Positions 40,362-49,337 of a stretch of DNA of 64,000 bases are shown one piece after another. The DNA is taken from NCBI RefSeq assembly GCF_000188015.2, contig NZ_AEUX02000008.1, positions 1-64,000 of the forward strand, written 5' to 3'. The notes under the pieces are model-generated. The model did no database searches, was not told the DNA's origin, and saw only the letters and a program-made list of their open reading frames with translations. Within the stretch, counting starts at the first letter, position 1; every line of letters starts with the position of its first letter. The stretch comes from Streptococcus ictaluri 707-05. GTDB lineage: Bacteria; Bacillota; Bacilli; Lactobacillales; Streptococcaceae. The position numbers and the translations under genes are program-made.

Positions 40362-41237
40362 ATGTCTAATAAAAAAATGTATTTCTCAACAATACTAATA
40401 TGGACAGCCTTGACATGCCACACACAACTAATCAAAGCTGATCAGGTCTTAGAAACGATGGCATCTGTGGACCAGAAAGTTGATTTAATGCCCACTAATG
40501 AAGGCTCAGCCTTTCATTTAGAAGAGAAAGCGGCAGAGGTATTACATATCATTGAAGAAGTGGCCCCAGAAACTTTAAGTGATCAGGAAAAAATCGAACG
40601 TACAGAATTGATTCAACAGTTTCTAGACGATTTAGATGCTAAAGATTCTGATCAAGAGCTTATAGTCGAAAATTCAGATACTCTTTCTGAACCACATGTA
40701 GAAATAAATAGTCCTCAAGCAGAAGATGATTTTGATTTATCGACTGTTTTTGTGGCTAAGTTACCAACCGAAGAACAGATTAATCCTTTAGAATTGGATT
40801 ATTATAGTAGTTCTGAGATAAACAAGCGCTATCAAGCCGCTCGTCAGGAGCTACAAGTAAAGATGACACAGTTTAATAAAGCAAGCAAAAGCTTTGTCAA
40901 TGCTATCAGCAATCGTTCTCATCTGAAACCATCTAAACTTTACCTTGCGGCTCAGCATGAGAAACAAAAAGTTGAACAATTGGTTCTAAAAAGCCGGGAG
41001 GCTGAACAGATTAGCCAAACTCCTACCTCTATCATCAATGAATTTTTATCATCTATTAATGGTGAGGGAGACCGAATTTCTGTTCCTTATAACAGAAAAA
41101 TTAGCTTTTTAAAATCAACTAGTAGACTTCAATTACCAAATACTGGAGAAAAAACAGAGAGATTACCTCAACTTTTAGGAATGCTCTTGGTAACAGCAGG
41201 AGTTGTTGGACAATTTCTCAGAATAAAAAGAAATTAG
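40362..41237 (+). CDS. LPXTG cell-wall-anchored surface protein, unrecognised
   Basis: A 291-residue secreted protein. A signal peptide (about 1-26, cleaving after QLIKA) is followed by an acidic, Glu/Asp-rich helical region (about 27-150) and a more basic helical region (150-230). At the C-terminus a sortase motif LPNTG (about 258-262), a hydrophobic segment and the charged tail RIKRN are present. AGGAGG precedes ATG 40362. No adhesin or enzyme domain is recognised. The small size and coiled-coil character fit an exposed wall protein of unknown binding partner. Confidence 0.85.
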   Translation: MSNKKMYFSTILIWTALTCHTQLIKADQVLETMASVDQKVDLMPTNEGSAFHLEEKAAEVLHIIEEVAPETLSDQEKIERTELIQQFLDDLDAKDSDQELIVENSDTLSEPHVEINSPQAEDDFDLSTVFVAKLPTEEQINPLELDYYSSSEINKRYQAARQELQVKMTQFNKASKSFVNAISNRSHLKPSKLYLAAQHEKQKVEQLVLKSREAEQISQTPTSIINEFLSSINGEGDRISVPYNRKISFLKSTSRLQLPNTGEKTERLPQLLGMLLVTAGVVGQFLRIKRN

Positions 41238-41354
41238 GCTTCTTTAAGCCTAGTTTTTATTTTTAAGGAGGTTATAGCCTTTACTTATTTTGATTTATTT
41301 ACCAATGAGTGATAAAATAAAGAGATGATAAACTAGACTAGAATGGAAAAAGAC

Positions 41355-42194
41355 ATGGGAAAAATTAAAATTGTTGCAGATTCTTCAATGACCATTGAAC
41401 CTGAATTGGTTAAAGAACTTGATATTACAGTTGTACCACTGTCGGTCATGATTGACAGCAAACTTTATTCGGATAGCGACTTAAAAGAAAAGGGACACTT
41501 TTTGTCATTAATGAAGGCTAGCAAGTCACTACCAAAAACCAGTCAACCACCTGTTGGCTTATTTGCAGAAGTGTATGAGCAGTTGGTAGCTGAAGGAGCA
41601 ACCGATATCATTGCCATTCACTTATCCCCAGTTCTGTCTGGAACCATTGAAGCTTCTAGACAAGGAGCTGAAATTGCAGGTGCGCCTGTAACAGTGTTAG
41701 ATTCTGGATTTACTGACCAAGCCATGAAATTTCAAGTGGTTCAAGCTGCCAAGATGGCTAAAGAAGGAGCAGAGCTTTCTGAAATTCTTGATGCTATCCA
41801 AGAAATAAAATCCAAAACGGAACTCTACATTGGAGTATCGACTCTCGAAAATCTTGTTAAAGGAGGTCGTATCGGTAGGGTAACAGGTCTTATTAGTTCT
41901 CTTTTAAACGTTCGCGTCCTCATGGAAATGAAAAATGATGAGTTAAAAACCCTTGTCAAAGGTCGTGGTAATAAGACCTTTATCAAATGGTTGGAAACCT
42001 ATTTGGAAGCTAATGCTCACAAACGCATCGCAGAAATTGCCATTTCTTATGCTGGAGAACCAGACTTGGCTGAGAGCTTAAAGGAAAAAATTGCTGCTGT
42101 CTATGACAAGCCAATTGCGGTTTTGGAAACAGGATCAATCATCCAAACTCATACTGGTGAAGGTGCTTTTGCGGTGATGGTTAGATATGAATAA
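41355..42194 (+). CDS. DegV-family fatty-acid-binding protein
   Basis: A 279-residue DegV/FakB-type protein that probably binds a fatty acid for the FakA kinase. The N-terminal motif [16 protein letters not shown] and KTSQPPVG are family signatures. I chose ATG 41355 (MGKIKIV) instead of 41343, which would add four residues without a better site. It overlaps the SGNH hydrolase gene by eight bases. Confidence 0.88.
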   Translation: MGKIKIVADSSMTIEPELVKELDITVVPLSVMIDSKLYSDSDLKEKGHFLSLMKASKSLPKTSQPPVGLFAEVYEQLVAEGATDIIAIHLSPVLSGTIEASRQGAEIAGAPVTVLDSGFTDQAMKFQVVQAAKMAKEGAELSEILDAIQEIKSKTELYIGVSTLENLVKGGRIGRVTGLISSLLNVRVLMEMKNDELKTLVKGRGNKTFIKWLETYLEANAHKRIAEIAISYAGEPDLAESLKEKIAAVYDKPIAVLETGSIIQTHTGEGAFAVMVRYE

Positions 42195-43038
42195 GCGTCA
42201 GTTTCTAAAAGGATTATTGGTCTTTCTTTTTGCTTTTTGCATTTCGCTCTTTTTACTAAATAATCTGATTCCAAAATCAGATTCTAAATTGAAAAAGAGT
42301 GACTTTTTAAAAAATGAAAAAATCGACTTTACTTACGTGGCTATTGGTGATTCCTTGACGGAGGGGGTTGGTGATCTAACCAACCAAGGTGGTTTTGTTC
42401 CTCTGTTATCAGACGAAATCAGTGATACTTTTTATGCTAAAGTTAGTCATAAAAATTATGGGGTTTCGGGAAATACCAGTCAACAAATCTTAAAAAGGAT
42501 GTCTACAACTAAAGACATTCAATCAGATTTAAAAGATGCCGATTTATTGACCGTAACAGTTGGTGGTAATGATGTCTTAGCTGTCATTCGAAAGAATTTA
42601 GCTCATCTAAAACTATCTAGTTTTGATAAGCCTTCGATAGCCTATCAAAAACGTTTGCGCCAGATACTAGATTTAGCTAGGAAAGATAACAAGGACTTGC
42701 CCATTTTTGTGGTTGGTATCTACAATCCATTTTATTTGAATTTTCCTGAATTGACTGATATGCAAACAGTTATCGATGACTGGAATCAAAAGACAAAAGA
42801 AACCATTTCGTCCTACAAAGGTGTTTATTTTGTTCCTATTAACGATTTGTTGTACAAAGGGGTAAATGGACAAGATGGACAAGAAGGCATTATTCAGTCC
42901 TCAGGAGATCAAACAAGGGGCATTAACGATGCTCTATTTACGGGTGATCATTTCCATCCTAATAACACGGGTTATCAAATCATGTCAGATGCAATAATGG
43001 AGAAAATTAGGAAACATGAAAAAGAAATTAAACCTTAA
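42187..43038 (+). CDS. SGNH/GDSL-family lipase or esterase, membrane-anchored
   Basis: A 283-residue protein with an N-terminal membrane anchor or uncleaved signal (about 7-27). The SGNH blocks are present: [11 protein letters not shown] (Ser), NYGVSGNT (Gly/Asn), VTVGGNDV, and [10 protein letters not shown] (Asp/His). This suggests an extracellular hydrolase acting on lipid or acyl groups; the substrate is unknown. It overlaps degV and the YpmS-like gene, so the three form one operon. Confidence 0.88.
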   Translation: MNKRQFLKGLLVFLFAFCISLFLLNNLIPKSDSKLKKSDFLKNEKIDFTYVAIGDSLTEGVGDLTNQGGFVPLLSDEISDTFYAKVSHKNYGVSGNTSQQILKRMSTTKDIQSDLKDADLLTVTVGGNDVLAVIRKNLAHLKLSSFDKPSIAYQKRLRQILDLARKDNKDLPIFVVGIYNPFYLNFPELTDMQTVIDDWNQKTKETISSYKGVYFVPINDLLYKGVNGQDGQEGIIQSSGDQTRGINDALFTGDHFHPNNTGYQIMSDAIMEKIRKHEKEIKP

Positions 43039-43603
43039 CTGGTGGAAGTGGGCCTTCTTATGCTTATTAGCTTTAAATCTAGCTTTTGGGGTGGTTATTG
43101 GAAGTCGCCTTATCCAAGTCAGAGAACCAGAATCAGAATTGATTGCTAAAAAGAAACTCAACAATATTAAGGTTGGTACTTTTACCACGAATCGTGAGCA
43201 ACTAAATGAAACAGTAGCTAGTTATTTAAAGGATTATCAAACAAAAACCTTACACTACAAGTTTTATGCTACATCAACGTCTATCTTATTTGAAGGAACC
43301 TATCAATTATTAGGCTATGAAGTACCACTATATATTTATTTTCAACCCAATCGTTTAGATAATGGGGCTGTTCAATTACAGGTGGTTTCGTTCTCAGTAG
43401 GTACCCTTCCTCTTCCTGAAAAAGATGTTTTACAGTATTTGAAATCAAGCTATAAGCTACCTAAATTTGTCAAAGTAATGCCAAACCAGTCTGCTATCAT
43501 TGTGAATTTACAAGAATTGAAGAATGACGCAAATGTCTACTTAAAGGCAAAAAAAGTGGATTTAGTCAAGGACCAAATTAGCTTTGATATTTATAAGAAA
43601 TAG
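43016..43603 (+). CDS. YpmS-family (DUF2140) membrane-anchored protein
   Basis: A 195-residue protein with one N-terminal membrane helix (about 9-28) and an extracellular mostly beta-strand domain (ATSTSILFEGTYQLLGYEVPLYIYF onward). It overlaps the preceding hydrolase by 23 bases. YpmS-like proteins are often found with this hydrolase; the role is unknown. The IS30 copy lies two bases after its stop, so the gene is complete but its downstream region is displaced. Confidence 0.85.
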   Translation: MKKKLNLNWWKWAFLCLLALNLAFGVVIGSRLIQVREPESELIAKKKLNNIKVGTFTTNREQLNETVASYLKDYQTKTLHYKFYATSTSILFEGTYQLLGYEVPLYIYFQPNRLDNGAVQLQVVSFSVGTLPLPEKDVLQYLKSSYKLPKFVKVMPNQSAIIVNLQELKNDANVYLKAKKVDLVKDQISFDIYKK

Positions 43604-43685
43604 GACCGCGTTGTAAAATGAAGTGCAACAAAAAAGACATGTTCGTCTGATATACTAGAATTCCCCAATTCAGTATGGAAAGCAG

Positions 43686-44714
43686 ATGAACATGTCCAAC
43701 ATTAATTCTACCAGAAAATCATCCTATTCTCATCTTTCAGCCACAGAACGGGGTGAAATTGCTGCTTATCTTAAAATGGGAAAGAAACCCGCTGAGATTG
43801 CTCGACTCTTGGGTCGTCACCGTTCTACAATCTGCCGAGAAATAAAACGTGGTTCAGTAGAACAGGTAAAGGATAAGAATGGAAAACAAACCTTCTTCAA
43901 CGCCTATTTCGCTGATAGTGGGCAACGTGTCTATGAAACCAATCGTCAAAAGAGTTCTTATCTCAAGTTGAATGACTGCTCCGCTAGGTTCATTGAACAA
44001 TTAGAATCTGCCTTGACGGCTAACATTCGTCTCCATAGTGTGGATAGTTTTGTTCAGACTTACAAAGTGAACCATCCTGAAGAAGTCGTCCCCTCTACCA
44101 AAACGATTTATCGTTATATCAAAGAGGGGGTATTAGCTATTAAACCAATCGATTTGCCTAAGATGGTGTATGCTATACGAAGTTATTAGAAAGTCATGAA
44201 GACGAATAAGAAGACTTTAGGTAAATCTATCGAAGAACGTCCAGAATATATTAATGATCGTTCTGAATTTGGGCATTGGGAGATTGATTTGGTTCTCGGC
44301 AAGAAAACCAAAGGTGAAGCTGTTATGTTGACTTTGGTAGAGCGCCAGACACGCTATGCACTAGGAGTTAAGCTAGAAGACAAGCAGTCCCAAACCATTA
44401 ACCGAGCTGTCACGCATCTCATCAGTCAGTATCCTATTGCATCCATCACAGCGGATAATGGTTCTGAGTTTAGTTTACTCTCAAACTTAGAAGCTGTTGA
44501 AGTTTACTTTGCACATCCCTATTCTTCACATGAGAGAGGAACAAACGAGAACTTCAATGGCCTCCTCAGAGAATATGTCCCTAAAGGAGTCTCACTTAAT
44601 CCACTAACCTCTGAAGAACTTGACAATTATATTACTGCCATCAATGAGCGCCCAAGACGACTTCTTCAATATCAATCCTCAAAATTCCTGTTTGAGCTAT
44701 CCCGAACAGCTTAA
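43686..44714 (+). pseudogene. IS30-family transposase, interrupted by linker-like sequence
   Basis: Identical in frame to the intact copy through DLPKMV. Then 21 bases differ completely and create VYAIRSY followed by TAG (44187-44189). After this the original sequence resumes in the same frame with KVMKTNKK. One other coding difference was seen (K to T before NENF). An internal ATG at 44196 could give the catalytic half only. Because the foreign segment looks like sequencing linker, the real gene may be intact. Confidence 0.85.
44167..44188 (+). other. loxP/454 paired-end linker-like artefact
   Basis: The segment reads TGTATGC, then TATACGAAGTTAT, then TA. The first 20 bases are part of the spacer and one full arm of phage P1 loxP. 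The added TA also agrees with the 454 Titanium paired-end linker. It replaces, without length change, the IS sequence found in copy 1. It is most probably an assembly artefact. Confidence 0.85.
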
Positions 44715-44800
44715 CATCTGGAACTCTAGTTATCTATGAACTGGTTGCACTTGACTTGACAACTTGCGTATAAGAAATAGGGCTAAATAACGTTAAATAC

Positions 44801-44829
44801 TTGACCTGAGAGCGTTTTTTAGATATGAT
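44801..44829 (+). promoter_or_regulatory. hup promoter
   Basis: TTGACC (44801-44806) and TATGAT (44824-44829), exactly 17 bases apart, 49 bases before the start codon. The IS30 insertion upstream leaves it intact. Confidence 0.8.
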
Positions 44830-44878
44830 AATATCTGTTAAAGCATTAAGCTTACTAATTATTTGGAGGATTTGTTAA

Positions 44879-45154
44879 ATGGCTAACAAACAAGATTTAA
44901 TCGCAAAAGTTGCAGAAGCAACTGAACTGACTAAAAAAGATTCAGCAGCAGCAGTAGATGCAGTTTTCTCTGCAATCGAAGCATTCCTTGCTGATGGTGA
45001 AAAAGTACAATTAATCGGTTTTGGTAACTTCGAAGTTCGCGAACGCGCAGCTCGTAAAGGTCGTAACCCACAAACTGGTGCAGAAATCGAAATTGCAGCT
45101 TCAAAAGTGCCAGCCTTCAAAGCAGGTAAAGCTCTTAAAGACGCTGTTAAATAA
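44879..45154 (+). CDS. hup: DNA-binding protein HU
   Basis: A 91-residue histone-like protein that bends DNA and compacts the nucleoid. The family pattern is complete: [41 protein letters not shown] (the DNA-clasping arm) and the C-terminal [20 protein letters not shown] lies before ATG 44879. The final codons form the core of a phage attachment site, and the prophage keeps the coding sequence intact. Confidence 0.97.
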   Translation: MANKQDLIAKVAEATELTKKDSAAAVDAVFSAIEAFLADGEKVQLIGFGNFEVRERAARKGRNPQTGAEIEIAASKVPAFKAGKALKDAVK

Positions 45155-45164
45155 TAGATATAAA
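45147..45164. repeat. attL core of hup-integrated prophage
   Basis: TTAAATAATAGATATAAA includes the end of hup and its stop codon. An identical 18-mer occurs at 50607-50624. The integrase gene lies directly inside it. Confidence 0.8.
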
Positions 45165-45212
45165 AAAAGTCTATTGCATCAACGTTTTGACGTTGTACAG
45201 TAGACTTTTTTT
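45165..45212 (+). terminator. Phage-supplied hup terminator
   Basis: AAAAGTCTA / TAGACTTTT stem with an inner AACGT-ACGTT helix and a T run, directly after the att core. Confidence 0.75.
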
Positions 45213-45243
45213 ATATGTTTTGGGGCAAATTTGGGGCATATAA

Positions 45244-46386
45244 TTAGTAGTTTTCCATGATTTCTGCTACATTTGATTTCAATTTTTTTGTTATATGGGT
45301 ATATATTTGGGTAGTTGTCTTTGCGTCAGCATGATCGACACGATCCATAATTGCTTTCAGAGGCGTCTTATTTTCTGCCAAGCGACTAACTAGGGTATGA
45401 CGGAATATGTGGCTAGAAAGATTTTTCGTTATTGGATTTTCAAGTCGTTCATTTGCCTTTTTCAAAGCAATGTTAAAAGAATTGGTCTGAATTGGGACAC
45501 CATTTTTAGTCGTGAAGCTATATCCCATATCCTTATATCGATGATTGGTATTCTTTTCCAACTCATTCATAAACTCAAGTTCTTCAATGATTTCCATCTC
45601 ACGCTTCGTCATTATGGTCTCACGATAGGAAGCGAGAGTTTTCGGTGATGTCTTTTCGCCATTACGATAGCCTTCAGTGTGATCGTAGGTTCCATGTAGT
45701 TTTAGGATTCTAGTATCAAAATCATGATTAGCGGGCTCAAGACTGACTGCTTCACCAATACGGCAGCCGTTTAGGCTCATAAATTCAGCTAGTAGAGCTG
45801 TCCGATATGTGCTTGGCCGTCGGTACAATTCTTTGAGCAACGGTTGAATCTCGTCTTCTTCAAGATATTTTTCTTCAATTTTTTTACAATCCTCCAAAGT
45901 CTTCTTTATTCGGGGGAGCTTTGCCCGCCTTGAGGGATTATCCTTGATGATATTTAAGTCAATAGCGTAGTCAAAGGTGAGATTAAGCATAGATTTGTTA
46001 CGCTCTTTTTTATTTCTAGAGCAGTTCAGTTTATCCAGGTAAGCTTGTACATACTTAGCATCAATATTGACTACTTTGATACCTATTCCAAAACTCTCTC
46101 TAATTTCCCTTATATTGCCTTTTAGCGATGCATTAGAGGAGCGTTTTATCTCTTGTTGGTAAAATGTCCACCATTGGTCAAAAAGATCTGTAAAAAGCAT
46201 TTCAGATGATTGTAGCTTGAATAAAATATCAGCTATCTTAGCATCTAGTATTTTTTGAGCCTCTTTTCTTATTCTAGAGGTATCTTTATCCATCAATACT
46301 GATGTCCGTTTCCATTTTCCTGTATAAGGGTCTTTATATCTCTCTACAAAATTTACTTTTCCGCTTGTATGTTTTTCAGCCCACAT
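45244..46386 (-). CDS. int: Prophage tyrosine integrase
   Basis: A 380-residue tyrosine recombinase. It has an N-terminal arm-binding region (VNFVERYKDPYTGKWKRTSV), a SAM-like core-binding domain (about 60-160) and a catalytic domain. The active-site residues are seen in NGCRIGEAVSL (Arg), SSHIFRHTLVSRL (His-x-x-Arg) and QIYTHITKK (Tyr nucleophile). It reads toward the att core in hup, which is presumably its target. The frame is intact. Confidence 0.93.
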   Translation of the reverse strand: MWAEKHTSGKVNFVERYKDPYTGKWKRTSVLMDKDTSRIRKEAQKILDAKIADILFKLQSSEMLFTDLFDQWWTFYQQEIKRSSNASLKGNIREIRESFGIGIKVVNIDAKYVQAYLDKLNCSRNKKERNKSMLNLTFDYAIDLNIIKDNPSRRAKLPRIKKTLEDCKKIEEKYLEEDEIQPLLKELYRRPSTYRTALLAEFMSLNGCRIGEAVSLEPANHDFDTRILKLHGTYDHTEGYRNGEKTSPKTLASYRETIMTKREMEIIEELEFMNELEKNTNHRYKDMGYSFTTKNGVPIQTNSFNIALKKANERLENPITKNLSSHIFRHTLVSRLAENKTPLKAIMDRVDHADAKTTTQIYTHITKKLKSNVAEIMENY

Positions 46387-46465
46387 TGTTTTTTACCTTA
46401 TTTTTTGATAAAATAGGCATAAGAAAACGAGCTTTTTAATGCTTGTTTCTTATGTTAGTTACGCC

Positions 46466-46511
46466 CTACGCTCAGACTCGCCAAAGTTTGAGAGCGTAGG
46501 GCTTTTTTTAT
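46466..46511. terminator. Bidirectional terminator between int and lipoprotein gene
   Basis: CGCCCTACGCTC pairs with GAGAGCGTAGGGC; T runs follow on the plus strand. The hairpin separates the lipoprotein gene from int. Confidence 0.65.
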
Positions 46512-46512
46512 T

Positions 46513-47049
46513 TTACTGCAAGTCTAATTCAACTATGAATTTTTCTTTTTCAAAGCTAAAAGAAGGTTTTACTTCTAATTCCATTTTGTCTGTACCATTG
46601 ACGCCAAAAGCAGTCACTGCATTGTCGTAGCTACGTCCAGGAGATAACGTCTCAACAGTTGTGTCTATAGGATAGCTATTCATTTTATTGCTTCCTATAT
46701 ATAATTCCATCTCTGATGATACCAAGTAATCTTCTTTGGTATTGTTAGTTACGTTGTAGATTACTTTTAATACTTTTTCCGGATTGGAGTCATCAAATTG
46801 ATTTCGTTCGTCTGTAAACTCAGCATTTGTTATAGTTATCTCTAGTCCGTTTTTAAATGTTAGTTTATCTCCTACCTTGTATTTTTGATTTTGAGGTTCA
46901 CTTACTTTTCCGCTTGATTTTGTATCTTCTTTTTTATTTTCCGTTACAACATTTTATTTGTTGGTTATTTTAGTTTGATCACCGCTCGAACACGCTGTCA
47001 AAAAAATAGTAGATATCCCAATAACCCCTAAAGTAACCAATTTTTTCAT
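46513..47049 (-). pseudogene. Prophage lipoprotein (DUF4352/5067-like) with early stop
   Basis: ATG 47049 encodes a lipoprotein signal, with hydrophobic residues and the lipobox LTAC (Cys about 20). TAA at 46954-46956 (codon 32) stops it. The same frame then continues for about 145 codons (KYKVGDKLTFKNGLEITITN, VLKVIYNVTNNTKEDYLVSS, EFVKPSFSFEKEKFIVELDL-type end) to 46513. The beta-rich domain fits DUF4352/DUF5067 proteins. It lies between int and the repressor, where temperate streptococcal phages often encode superinfection-exclusion lipoproteins. That role is inferred. Without readthrough it is inactive. Confidence 0.75.
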
Positions 47050-47122
47050 ATATTGTCTCCCATCAGCTTTTTATGTGGATCAGTTATTGCACGTAATTAT
47101 TAAATAATAAAAGAATACTAAA

Positions 47123-47921
47123 TTATTTATCCGAATAGCTTCCGACAACTTCTCCAATAATCCTAAAATCACTGTCGGCATCAACAGGTATATCGTCATA
47201 CTTGTCGCTCAGACTATGCAGAAAAGCTCCCTCGTCGTTTATAAGAAGTTGTTTGATATAAGCGTCACCATAATACTCAAAAACTCCTATATCACCATTT
47301 GACAGGTTAATAGATAGTTTGATAAATACATAGTCGCCAGAGTGATACTCTGGTTCCATGGAATTACTATAGACAGGAATAACGAAATCCGCATTAATAT
47401 CGACTGGTAATTCAATTGTTTCTACTTGCACATCATTTAGATATTGACCTGTCCCAGCAGAAGCGGGGTGGTCGTAGTAGTTATAAGAGAAGAATTCCAC
47501 TACTGTATCTTCGTTATTTTTAATTTCTTTTTGTTGATTTAATGAAGTTTCAGCTGTATCCAAAACGATTAGCTGTCTACTGTGTTCTAATTGAGAAGAA
47601 GTAGCATTTATTTTTTGTAGAGTAGATGGGATGAGTTCTGGTGGAACTTTATCTTGGATTTTATATATTTCGTTACCTAAAAGCTTTGATTTTGATATTC
47701 CAAAAATAGAAGCCATTTGTTCGATGTTATCCATAAGAGGTTTGTTTCTACCTACCTCCCAAGCTGAAATAGCTGTTGGAGCTATTTTTAGTTTTTTAGC
47801 TAATTCTTTTTGAGTTAACTTGCTTTGTATTCGTTTCATTGAGCAAATTATTAAGTTTGCTCGAAAAGAATTGCATCGCCTCGATTTCCTGAGGGGTTAA
47901 CTTACCTCTTCCTCTTGCCAT
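47123..47921 (-). pseudogene. Prophage CI-like repressor (HTH plus S24 peptidase), N-terminal frameshift
   Basis: ATG 47921 follows GAAAGGAAAAAA and reads MARGRGKLTPQEIEAMQFFS to NETNTKQ, then needs a one-base skip near 47826 to join LTQKELAKKLKIAPTAIS. From there the frame is open to 47123. The HTH domain is followed by a LexA/S24 domain with an Ala-Gly cleavage site (HPASAGTG), Ser in SNSMEPEYHSGDY and Lys in AYIKQL. An internal ATG at 47839 gives 238 residues but has no ribosome site and lacks part of the N-terminus. It keeps lysogenic genes silent in intact phages. Confidence 0.75.
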
Positions 47922-47951
47922 TATTTTTTCCTTTCGAATTTTTATACTTAT

Positions 47952-47980
47952 ATAATATCGTTTTAAATCGTATTTGTAAA
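47952..47980 (-). promoter_or_regulatory. Repressor promoter of the prophage
   Basis: On the minus strand TTTACA (47975-47980), 17 bases, TATTAT (47952-47957). The spacer contains AATACGATTT, a copy of the operator half site. Confidence 0.7.
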
Positions 47981-48050
47981 TAATATTTTTAAAATAAATA
48001 CGATTTTTTTCGGAAAAACATTCGCCATACGATTTAATTCGTAGTATACT
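47958..48050. promoter_or_regulatory. Phage operator region between cI and cro
   Basis: Repeated half sites AAATCGTAT/ATACGATTT occur at about 47966, 47996 and 48027. The last forms TACGA-TTTAAT-TCGTA (48028-48043). TATACT at 48045-48050 is the likely -10 of the rightward early promoter. These are presumably CI/Cro binding sites. Confidence 0.65.
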
Positions 48051-48148
48051 ATAGTCAAGCTTAAGGAATTAAGCAAAACAAAAACTCCCAAGAGGGAGTG
48101 GAAAGGGTGGGTTAGAATGGCAGTGGTCTTTCAGGTCTTAGGGGTTTG

Positions 48149-48598
48149 TTATGGGTTTCTAGTGATAAAAATCTTGGACCGATATAGTTTTTTGTTCCCC
48201 AAAAAGTTCTCTAAAGTGGATTTGGATAAGTTTGGTAAGCTTAGCTTCTGGGATAATACTGTTCCTTCTGTTAGCAATTGTTCAATAATGAGGTCAAATA
48301 ATTCAGAGGCTTTTTTTGCAAATATTTCATAATCATAATCGTATTCAGCGTTACGATAAAAATGTAAAGAGGTTGCAGAATTTAGGGTGTATTCAGAGTA
48401 TTTCATAGCAACTGATACAGGTAATTTTTCAAAATTTTTTAACAATAAGTTTGTCAGAAAATCTTGTGTATTTGTTGTATATCTAGTAAATGCCACTAGC
48501 CAATAATAACTTTTGTTATTGAATGATTGCGAATTCATCCACTTTATTAACGGTACATAGAGAGTTAGGTATATTTCTTTTTCTTCATCAAATTTCAA
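48149..48598 (-). CDS. Unrecognised prophage ORF between operator and cro
   Basis: A 149-codon frame with a TTG start and no clear ribosome site. The product would be helical, acidic and aromatic-rich (YYWLVAFTRYTTNTQDFLTNLLL), without membrane or DNA-binding motifs. It lies opposite to the early promoter, as morons sometimes do. A 71-codon plus-strand frame (48117-48332) has a better ribosome site (AAAGGGTGGG) and an initial hydrophobic stretch, so either could be the real gene. Confidence 0.35.
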   Translation of the reverse strand: MKFDEEKEIYLTLYVPLIKWMNSQSFNNKSYYWLVAFTRYTTNTQDFLTNLLLKNFEKLPVSVAMKYSEYTLNSATSLHFYRNAEYDYDYEIFAKKASELFDLIIEQLLTEGTVLSQKLSLPNLSKSTLENFLGNKKLYRSKIFITRNP

Positions 48599-48624
48599 TT
48601 ATATCACAGAAAGGGGGTGGGATA

Positions 48625-48855
48625 ATGACGAAAATGACACTAAGAGTGCTACGCGTTAATTATAGTCTTAGCGCTAAAGAAGTTGCGCAAGAGCTTGGTA
48701 TTCACCATCAAACTTTATTAAAATACGAAATTGATAGTAGCAAGATCCCTGTATCGCTACTAAATGAATTGGCAGATTTTTATAAAGTAGATGTTAATAA
48801 TATTTTTTTAGGCAATAAATACGATTTAAATCATATAAAACAATTACAACACTAG
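48625..48855 (+). CDS. Cro-like HTH regulator
   Basis: A 76-residue XRE-family DNA-binding protein. The HTH covers about residues 13-55 (LSAKEVAQELGIHHQTLLKYE, then IPVSLLNELADFYKVDVNNIF). ATG 48625 has AAAGGGGGTGG upstream. It lies on the opposite strand from the CI gene, as in a lysis-lysogeny switch, but 570 bases from the operator region. Confidence 0.75.
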   Translation: MTKMTLRVLRVNYSLSAKEVAQELGIHHQTLLKYEIDSSKIPVSLLNELADFYKVDVNNIFLGNKYDLNHIKQLQH

Positions 48856-48865
48856 AAAGGACAAT

Positions 48866-49111
48866 ATGAACGAACTAGAAAACAAAATAAATGAACTTGA
48901 AGAAATAGTAATCAACATGGATGAAGTAGCTGTAGTGATTCCATGGAAGGTAGCAAAAAACCTACTACAAAGAGCAGGTTATTTATCAGAAGAGGAACGC
49001 AGATTGTTGCAGTGGAAATTTGGAGATTCTCCCCACCAAGGTAAACGTTCCGAAAAAGTCCGCAATATGCTAGAGGGACTTAGGAATAGTGGAAATTCCG
49101 AGAATAGCTGA
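48866..49111 (+). CDS. Small prophage protein, coiled-coil type
   Basis: An 81-residue charged protein beginning with a Glu/Asn-rich heptad pattern (MNELENKINELEEIV) and containing VVIPWKVAKNLLQRAGYLSEEE. ATG 48866 follows AGAAAGGACAAT. It is probably co-transcribed with cro. The function is unknown; the 3' end overlaps a minus-strand gene. Confidence 0.6.
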   Translation: MNELENKINELEEIVINMDEVAVVIPWKVAKNLLQRAGYLSEEERRLLQWKFGDSPHQGKRSEKVRNMLEGLRNSGNSENS

Positions 49112-49279
49112 TAATTTTAATTCTGTTGTTTGGTCATTGTGCATGAAAATGAGGGTTTCATTTTTACGATTAGGCTCAATCCAATGATCAATAACAAAAT
49201 CTCCAACGAGACTATGCAAAATAACAGTTTCAAAATCATCAATACTATTCAATAGAGGAGTTAATTCTTCTAAATTCAT
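49070..49279 (-). CDS. Small acidic prophage protein on the opposite strand
   Basis: A 69-residue product (MNLEELTPLLNSIDDFETV to IPKSL) with a good ribosome site (GGAAGGGGGATAAG) before ATG 49279. It overlaps the 3' end of the gene at 48866-49111 by 42 bases, giving convergent transcripts. No family was recognised. Confidence 0.55.
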   Translation of the reverse strand: MNLEELTPLLNSIDDFETVILHSLVGDFVIDHWIEPNRKNETLIFMHNDQTTELKLSAILGISTIPKSL

Positions 49280-49337
49280 TCACTTATCCCCCTTCCTAAT
49301 AGGATAACTACATTATACAACACTAGAAAGGAATTAA

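Larger units (their letters stand above)
43606..44768 (+). mobile_element. IS30-family insertion sequence (IS1239-like), copy 2
   Basis: Same length (1163 bp), ends and orientation as the copy at 4361. It sits between ypmS and hup, 32 bases before the hup -35 box. A 13-bp direct repeat TATAAGAAATAGG flanks it (43592-43604 and 44769-44781); the next base differs (A/G). The transposase frame is interrupted by an aberrant 22-base segment. Confidence 0.88.

Noticed and set aside
44167..44188. Engineered loxP scar
   Set aside because: Only one arm and part of the spacer are present, with no vector or marker DNA. The extra TA agrees with a sequencing linker and the block lies in a multi-copy IS, so an artefact is simpler.
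48117..48332. Plus-strand membrane-like ORF in the prophage switch region
   Set aside because: It has a good ribosome site but overlaps the longer minus-strand frame, and its C-terminal half looks non-coding. I mention it only as an alternative.
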